9,395 nt of DNA, from contig CAJYHD010000835.1 in the NCBI GenBank assembly GCA_913773715.1, positions 1 through 9,395 of the forward strand. The letters are read 5' to 3'. The position numbers and the translations under genes are program-made. This document shows, one piece after another, positions 5,714-9,395 of this stretch; position 1 is the first letter of the stretch; each line of letters starts with the position of its first letter. Source of the DNA: an uncultured Sphingobium sp. (lineage in GTDB: Bacteria > Pseudomonadota > Alphaproteobacteria > Sphingomonadales > Sphingomonadaceae). Under the pieces are notes generated by a model. It was given only the letters and a program-made list of their open reading frames with translations. It searched no databases and was not told where the DNA came from.

Positions 5714-6424
5714 ATGAACCCCACGCTCATATTGCTGGCGGAAACGCATCACGAATTGCAGCACCAGACGCGCACCTTCCTCGAACAGGTCGGCTTCCGC
5801 ATCCAGCCCGCCAAATCGGCAGGCGAGGTGTTCAATGCCGTCCACAGCCTGCCCGTCGGAGCGCTGGTGCTGGACACGACCTTGCGCGGACCCGACGGCC
5901 TCGACCTCTGTCGCGACATACGCGAACGCAGCGACGTGCCGATCATCCTCGTCGGTTCCGACAGTTCGGAGGTCGATCGCGTCGTCGGGCTGGAACTGGG
6001 CGCGGACGACTATATGGCGAAACCCTATTCCGGCCGCGAGCTTGCCGCCCGCCTGCGCGCCGTGCTGCGTCGGGGCAGGGGGGAACGCGCGATCGGCGTC
6101 CGTCGCCAGTCGCAGGCGCATTTCGACGGCTGGGTCGCCGACTTTGCTCGCCGCGAGGTCGTGGATCCGAAGGGCAACCCGGTGAACCTGACTGCTGCCG
6201 AGTTCGCGTTGCTTGGCGTGTTCCTCGACAACCCGCAGACGGTCATCGCGCGCACCCGTTTGATGGAATTGGCGGGCGTGCGAGATGCGCCGTCCTCCGA
6301 CCGCAGCATCGATGTGCTGGTCAGCCGCCTCCGCCGCAAGCTCAGTGTCAGCAACAGAGCGGCACCGATTGTTACAGTGCGGGGTGCAGGCTATATGTTC
6401 AGCGCGGTCGTCGACCGGCGATGA
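5714..6424 (+). CDS. OmpR/PhoB-family response regulator with atypical receiver
   Basis: A 236-aa cytoplasmic transcription factor. Residues 1-120 are a receiver: Asp54 (ALVLDTT) is the phosphoacceptor and Lys103 (DYMAKPY) the conserved lysine. Residues about 135-233 are the winged-helix DNA-binding domain, with LTAAEFALLGVFL (159-171), recognition-helix region DRSIDVLVSRLRRKL (196-210) and wing TVRGAGYMF (221-229). Two receiver positions are unusual: the acidic pair normally Asp-Asp is Glu10-Thr11 (LLAETHHEL), and the switch Thr/Ser after beta-4 is Gly81 (ILVGSDSS). Phosphorylation may be altered or dispensable. No histidine kinase is adjacent. ATG 5714 has only a poor ribosome binding site and overlaps the stop of an upstream short frame (ATGA). 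An intrinsic terminator follows. Target genes unknown; carbonic anhydrase and SulP lie directly downstream. Confidence 0.9.
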   Translation: MNPTLILLAETHHELQHQTRTFLEQVGFRIQPAKSAGEVFNAVHSLPVGALVLDTTLRGPDGLDLCRDIRERSDVPIILVGSDSSEVDRVVGLELGADDYMAKPYSGRELAARLRAVLRRGRGERAIGVRRQSQAHFDGWVADFARREVVDPKGNPVNLTAAEFALLGVFLDNPQTVIARTRLMELAGVRDAPSSDRSIDVLVSRLRRKLSVSNRAAPIVTVRGAGYMFSAVVDRR

Positions 6425-6457
6425 TGAAATATGATTGAATTATTTTAATAGGTTGCT

Positions 6458-6474
6458 GGCCTTCCAGGCCTTTT
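6458..6474 (+). terminator. Intrinsic terminator of the response regulator gene
   Basis: GGCCT (6458-6462), loop TCC, AGGCC (6466-6470), then TTTT (6471-6474): a short GC-rich hairpin with a T-run, 34 bp after the stop codon. The stem is only 5 bp, so readthrough into the carbonic anhydrase gene is possible. Confidence 0.6.
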
Positions 6475-6487
6475 ACACACTCAGACA

Positions 6488-6517
6488 TATAATTTAACAA
6501 AAGCGCTGCGACGCAGC
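6488..6517 (+). promoter_or_regulatory. Candidate -10 box and operator-like palindrome for the carbonic anhydrase operon
   Basis: TATAAT at 6488-6493 is a perfect -10 hexamer, but no good -35 lies 16-18 bp upstream (that sequence is the terminator stem), so the promoter, if real, would need an activator. GCTGCG (6505-6510), centre A and CGCAGC (6512-6517) form a 13-bp dyad where a repressor near +1 would bind. A further 6-bp hairpin, CCGGTC/GACCGG (6547-6566), lies 9 nt before the Shine-Dalgarno. Confidence 0.4.
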
Positions 6518-6592
6518 AAAACCGCTCTCCTATCCTTCATTTTAAGCCGGTCCGCCCCCTGACCGGTATGGCAACGAGAAGGATTGGATCCC

Positions 6593-7291
6593 ATGAACGA
6601 GCTTATCGGTCGCGTCTTCAGCTTTGAAAAGCATGTCTATCCCAGCAAGAACACGCTCTACAGCAAGCTTGCGAACGAAGGGCAAAGCCCCAAGGCGTTG
6701 ATGATCTCCTGCGCCGACTCGCGCATCGTTCCCGAGCAGATCATGCAGGCAGATCCGGGCGACCTGTTCGTCTGCCGCAACGCCGGCAACATCGTGCCCC
6801 CGAGCGGCAGCCAACTTGGCGGCGTCACCGCCACGGTAGAATATGCCGTCATGGTGCTGGGCGTGCGCGACATCATCGTGTGCGGCCACAGCGATTGTGG
6901 CGCGATGAAGGCGCTGGCGACCGACGCCGACCTGTCGGGCATGCCCAATGTCGCCGCATGGCTCAGCCACAGCCACGCAGCGCAAAAGGTGTGCAAGGAC
7001 AATTACCCCGCCGAGATGGATGCCGCCGAAAAACTCCGTACCATGGCGCTGGAAAATGTCGTCGTTCAGCTGTCGCACCTGCGCACCCACCCCTCTGTCG
7101 CGTCGGGCATCGCGCGCGGCGAGATCGCGCTGCATGGCTGGTATGTCGACATCCACGCGGGTCAGGTCCTAGGCCTCGATGGCGAGACCGGCCGCTTCGT
7201 CCCGCTGCGTGAAGATGCAACGCTTCCCGTCGCGCTTCCCCATGCCCGTCGTCTGGCGGGTGAAACCGCCTACGCACAAGCCGCAGAGTAA
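6593..7291 (+). CDS. Beta-class carbonic anhydrase
   Basis: A 232-aa zinc enzyme interconverting CO2 and bicarbonate, cytoplasmic (no signal peptide). The zinc site is complete: Cys40 and Asp42-x-Arg44 in CADSR, and His99/Cys102 in GHSDCGAM. CRNAGNIVPP (61-70) and GVTATVEYAVMVLGV (77-91) are the other conserved blocks. Length is normal for the family. I start at ATG 6593 because GAGAAGGA (6576-6583) ends 9 nt upstream; a TTG at 6584 would extend it by three residues and lies too close to that site. The SulP gene begins 3 nt after the stop, so the two are almost certainly one operon and translationally coupled. Cyanobacterial-type and E. coli Can/CynT proteins belong to the same class; no cyanate lyase is present, so cynT would be an over-call. 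Confidence 0.95.
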   Translation: MNELIGRVFSFEKHVYPSKNTLYSKLANEGQSPKALMISCADSRIVPEQIMQADPGDLFVCRNAGNIVPPSGSQLGGVTATVEYAVMVLGVRDIIVCGHSDCGAMKALATDADLSGMPNVAAWLSHSHAAQKVCKDNYPAEMDAAEKLRTMALENVVVQLSHLRTHPSVASGIARGEIALHGWYVDIHAGQVLGLDGETGRFVPLREDATLPVALPHARRLAGETAYAQAAE

Positions 7292-7294
7292 ACC

Positions 7295-8791
7295 ATGCTA
7301 AAGTCCCTTTCCGGCGGCACCTTGAGCCGCGACTTCACGGCGTCGATCGTCGTTTTCCTGGTGGCGATGCCGCTCTGCATGGGCATCGCCGTCGCATCCG
7401 GCGTACCGCCGGAAAAGGGCCTGATCACCGGCATCATCGGCGGTATCGTCGTCGGTATGCTGGCCGGATCGCCGTTGCAGGTCAGCGGCCCGGCCGCCGG
7501 CCTTGCCGTCAACGTTTTCGAAATCGTGCGGGAACAGGGGTTGTCGGCCCTGGGGCCCATCCTCATCCTCGCTGGCGCCATTCAGGTGATTGCGGGCATC
7601 CTGCGCGTGGGCGGCTGGTTTCGCGCGATCTCGCCCGCAGTCGTTCATGGCATGCTGGCGGGGATCGGCGTGCTGATCGTCGTAGGGCAATTCCACGTAC
7701 TCTTCGACGACAAGCCGCTGTCGAGCGGCCTGCACAACCTGATCGCCATGCCGGGCCAGATCATGGGCCTTGGCAATCAGGATGCGGCAACGGCCTTCGC
7801 GGTCGGCATAATCACTATCGTCAGCATGATCGGCTGGGAGAAGATTCGCCCCGCCTCGATGAAGCTGCTGCCGGGCGCTCTTGTCGGCGTGCTGACGGCG
7901 ACGCTGATCGCCTTCTTCCTCGGCCTGCCGGTGTCGCGCGTCGTTGTGCCCGAATCGATCATCGGCGCGGTCAGCCTGCCGGGCGATGGCCTGATGGCGC
8001 AGTTGCTCAGCCCCACTGTCATCACGACAGCGATCGCGATCGCCTTCATCGCCAGCGCCGAAACCTTGCTGTCAGCGGCGGCGGTCGATCGCATGCACAA
8101 TGGCGTCCGCACCAACTACAACAAGGAATTGTCGGCGCAGGGCGTCGGCAACCTGCTGTGCGGCTTTGCGGGCGCGCTGCCGATGACCGGCGTCATCGTC
8201 CGTTCATCCGCCAACGTGCAGGCGGGCGCGAAGACGCGTCTGTCGGCGATCATGCATGGCGTCTGGATCTTGGGCTTCGTCGCGCTGCTGCCTTGGCTGC
8301 TGCGGGAAATCCCGATGGCGGCGCTGGCTGGCATCCTCGTCGTCACCGGCGTCCGCCTAGTGAGCTTCGATCATGTCAGGCATCTGCTTCACCGTTATGG
8401 TCCGCTGCCTGCGGTCGTTTGGGCCGCGACGCTGATCTGCGTCGTCGCGACGGACTTGCTGACCGGCGTGCTGGTCGGTATCGGCCTCTCGCTGCTCGAA
8501 CTCGTCCCCCATGCCAGCCGTCTGCGCCTGAAGCTGGACGAAGCGGATCGAGGCGAAGCGCGCGAAGTCGCGCTTGCCGGGAGCGCCACCTTCCTGACGC
8601 TGCCCAAGCTGTCGGCAAAGCTCGAATCGCTGCCCGCCGCCGGTCTCGTCATCCTCAACGTTGAACGTCTCGGTCACATCGATCACACCTGCGCAGAGAT
8701 GCTGCGCGAGTGGGTCGAGCGCCGCCGCGGATCGGGTGCGCCGGTCGAACTGTTCGGTGCCACGGGCCGCATGCGCCAACTCGTCGCCTGA
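7295..8791 (+). CDS. SulP family anion transporter, probable bicarbonate uptake
   Basis: A 498-aa inner-membrane transporter of the SLC26/SulP family. Residues about 12-405 hold the hydrophobic transport core: VSGPAAGLAV (63-72), the SAETLLSAAAVD region with Glu256 (254-265), and LPMTGVIVRSSANVQAGA (295-312). The C-terminal part (about 425-498) is a short STAS-like domain, reduced compared with the usual roughly 100 residues, with LGHIDHTCAEMLREW (459-473). Known SulP members carry sulfate, bicarbonate (BicA) or dicarboxylates; the carbonic anhydrase gene 3 bp upstream makes bicarbonate the best inference, while the motifs themselves do not set the substrate. ATG 7295 has only a weak ribosome binding site (GCAGAG) inside the end of the preceding gene, consistent with translational coupling. 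A strong terminator follows. Confidence 0.9.
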   Translation: MLKSLSGGTLSRDFTASIVVFLVAMPLCMGIAVASGVPPEKGLITGIIGGIVVGMLAGSPLQVSGPAAGLAVNVFEIVREQGLSALGPILILAGAIQVIAGILRVGGWFRAISPAVVHGMLAGIGVLIVVGQFHVLFDDKPLSSGLHNLIAMPGQIMGLGNQDAATAFAVGIITIVSMIGWEKIRPASMKLLPGALVGVLTATLIAFFLGLPVSRVVVPESIIGAVSLPGDGLMAQLLSPTVITTAIAIAFIASAETLLSAAAVDRMHNGVRTNYNKELSAQGVGNLLCGFAGALPMTGVIVRSSANVQAGAKTRLSAIMHGVWILGFVALLPWLLREIPMAALAGILVVTGVRLVSFDHVRHLLHRYGPLPAVVWAATLICVVATDLLTGVLVGIGLSLLELVPHASRLRLKLDEADRGEAREVALAGSATFLTLPKLSAKLESLPAAGLVILNVERLGHIDHTCAEMLREWVERRRGSGAPVELFGATGRMRQLVA

Positions 8792-8818
8792 CCATCCCCC
8801 CTCCAGGCGACCATCATT

Positions 8819-8854
8819 GCCGCCGCGTTTCACTGAAGCGTGGCGGCTTTTTTT
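8819..8854 (+). terminator. Strong intrinsic terminator of the carbonic anhydrase-SulP operon
   Basis: A 13-bp stem (8819-8831 with 8835-8847, two wobble pairs) with loop ACT is followed directly by seven T residues (8848-8854). It starts 28 bp after the SulP stop and is a textbook Rho-independent terminator, separating this operon from the porin gene. Confidence 0.92.
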
Positions 8855-8943
8855 GATTCGTATTAGAAACAATTCAGCAACAAACCGTGTCGATCCTGCA
8901 ACGTTGGTTTGGTTCATTTCGCATCTGCGATAAAAAACGGGTT

Positions 8944-8987
8944 TGCCCGCAGCCCGGATAGACGTAATGAAAGTGTCTCTGCGGGCA
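8944..8987 (+). promoter_or_regulatory. Long bulged hairpin upstream of the porin gene
   Basis: TGCCCGCAG (8944-8952) pairs perfectly with CTGCGGGCA (8979-8987). AGAC (8960-8963) pairs with GTCT (8975-8978), stacking directly on the outer stem with a one-sided 7-nt bulge and an 11-nt loop. It lies 69 bp before the porin start and has no T-run, so it is more likely leader RNA or an sRNA-like element than a terminator. A weak -10-like GATAAA (8929-8934) lies just upstream. Confidence 0.45.
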
Positions 8988-9027
8988 TCGATGACGAACA
9001 CGATTGTCGAGCCGCGGAAGCAGGACG

Positions 9028-9056
9028 GAACATTCTTTCGTAAAAGGGGAATGTTC
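9028..9056 (+). promoter_or_regulatory. Hairpin enclosing the porin gene ribosome binding site
   Basis: GAACATTC (9028-9035) and GAATGTTC (9049-9056) are perfect 8-bp arms ending exactly before ATG 9057. Inside, TTT (9036-9038) can pair with AAA (9043-9045) around CGTA, leaving GGG (9046-9048) of the Shine-Dalgarno AAAAGGGGA bulged and its last bases paired. This could limit ribosome access, as an RNA thermometer or a small-RNA or protein target would. The pairing is seen, the regulation inferred. Confidence 0.45.
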
Positions 9057-9395
9057 ATGAAGTATACTATCGCATGCGCCACGCTGGCGCTTCTTTCCGC
9101 CGCACCCGCCTTCGCGCAGGATGCAGAACCTCCCAAGCCCATCACCGTGACCGGCAGCGTCGGACTGACGTCGGATTATCGTCTGCGCGGCGTGTCGCAA
9201 AGCGATCGCGGCATGGCGGTGCAGGGGGGCTTTACCGTCACCCATGAAAGCGGCCTCTATGTCGGCACCTGGGCGTCCAACCTGTCGGGCTGGGGCACGT
9301 TCGGCGGATCGAACATGGAACTCGACCTGATCGGCGGCTACGCGATGCCGCTGGGCGAAGGGACGACGCTGGATGTCGGCCTCACCTGGTACATG
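9057..9395 (+). CDS. TorF family (Gcw_chp) putative porin, 5' part only
   Basis: The reading frame is open to the window end (113 codons), so the protein is cut off by the window, not broken. Residues 1-20 (MKYTIACATLALLSAAPAFA) are a clear Sec signal peptide with cleavage after AFA. The mature part starts QDAEPPKPITVTG and then shows SVGLTSDYRLRGVSQSD, VQGGFTVTHESGLYVGTWAS and MELDLIGGYAMPLG, the alternating beta-strand pattern and the DYR-x-RG-x-SQ motif of the Gcw_chp/TorF group, putative outer-membrane beta-barrels of unknown substrate. ATG 9057 lies 6 nt after AGGGGA; in-frame ATG 9051 abuts the ribosome binding site and is less likely. It sits alone behind a terminator and has a structured leader. 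Porin function is assumed for the family, not shown here. Confidence 0.85.
   Translation, partial: MKYTIACATLALLSAAPAFAQDAEPPKPITVTGSVGLTSDYRLRGVSQSDRGMAVQGGFTVTHESGLYVGTWASNLSGWGTFGGSNMELDLIGGYAMPLGEGTTLDVGLTWYM

Noticed and set aside
8357..9145. 262-codon minus-strand frame over the SulP 3' end, terminator and porin start
   Set aside because: It crosses a strong terminator and two well-supported genes, and its peptide shows no family features.
1..9395. CRISPR array, tRNA/rRNA, insertion sequence or phage genes
   Set aside because: No regularly spaced repeats, cloverleaf-like segments, transposase motifs or terminal inverted repeats were seen.

Overview
The window looks like a chromosomal segment from a sphingomonad (Sphingomonadaceae, Alphaproteobacteria; Sphingobium or a close relative is my guess). 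The grounds are the GC-rich codon usage, the character of the encoded proteins (a TorF/Gcw_chp-type putative porin, a short CorA, an alphaproteobacterial class I aminotransferase), and a copy near the left end of a short intergenic repeat whose core CTTCGACAAGCTCAG I remember as abundant in sphingomonads. I see no transposase, phage gene, tRNA, rRNA or CRISPR array.

Layout. (1) 1-1969: a repeat and a possible terminator, then pabB and pabC on the + strand, 32 bp apart. They encode two steps of p-aminobenzoate (folate) synthesis; the glutaminase partner PabA is not here. (2) 2093-3295: a PLP-dependent class I aminotransferase of the aspartate (or aspartate/prephenate) type. (3) 3296-3581: a non-coding stretch unusually rich in perfect inverted repeats, ending in two abutting hairpins just before the Shine-Dalgarno of a 52-residue membrane-anchored protein (3582-3740). 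(4) 3762-4730 on the - strand: a CorA-type Mg2+/Co2+ transporter convergent with the small gene, with a hairpin across their shared 3' ends. (5) 4934-5446: a stand-alone DEDDh exonuclease domain protein, divergent from corA. (6) 5714-6424: an OmpR/PhoB-type response regulator with no kinase beside it, an altered acidic pocket, and an intrinsic terminator. (7) 6593-8791: beta-carbonic anhydrase plus SulP anion transporter, 3 bp apart, closed by a strong intrinsic terminator. (8) 9057-end: the start of an exported TorF-type putative porin with two clear hairpins in its leader, the second enclosing the ribosome binding site.

Function. pabB-pabC act in series. Carbonic anhydrase and SulP are best read as a CO2/bicarbonate uptake and interconversion pair. 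The response regulator directly upstream may or may not control that pair; a terminator separates them. Most genes are ordinary housekeeping or transport genes. What stands out is non-coding: inverted repeats in the leaders of the 52-aa gene, corA, the exonuclease gene, the carbonic anhydrase gene and the porin gene. I see no convincing new multi-gene system.
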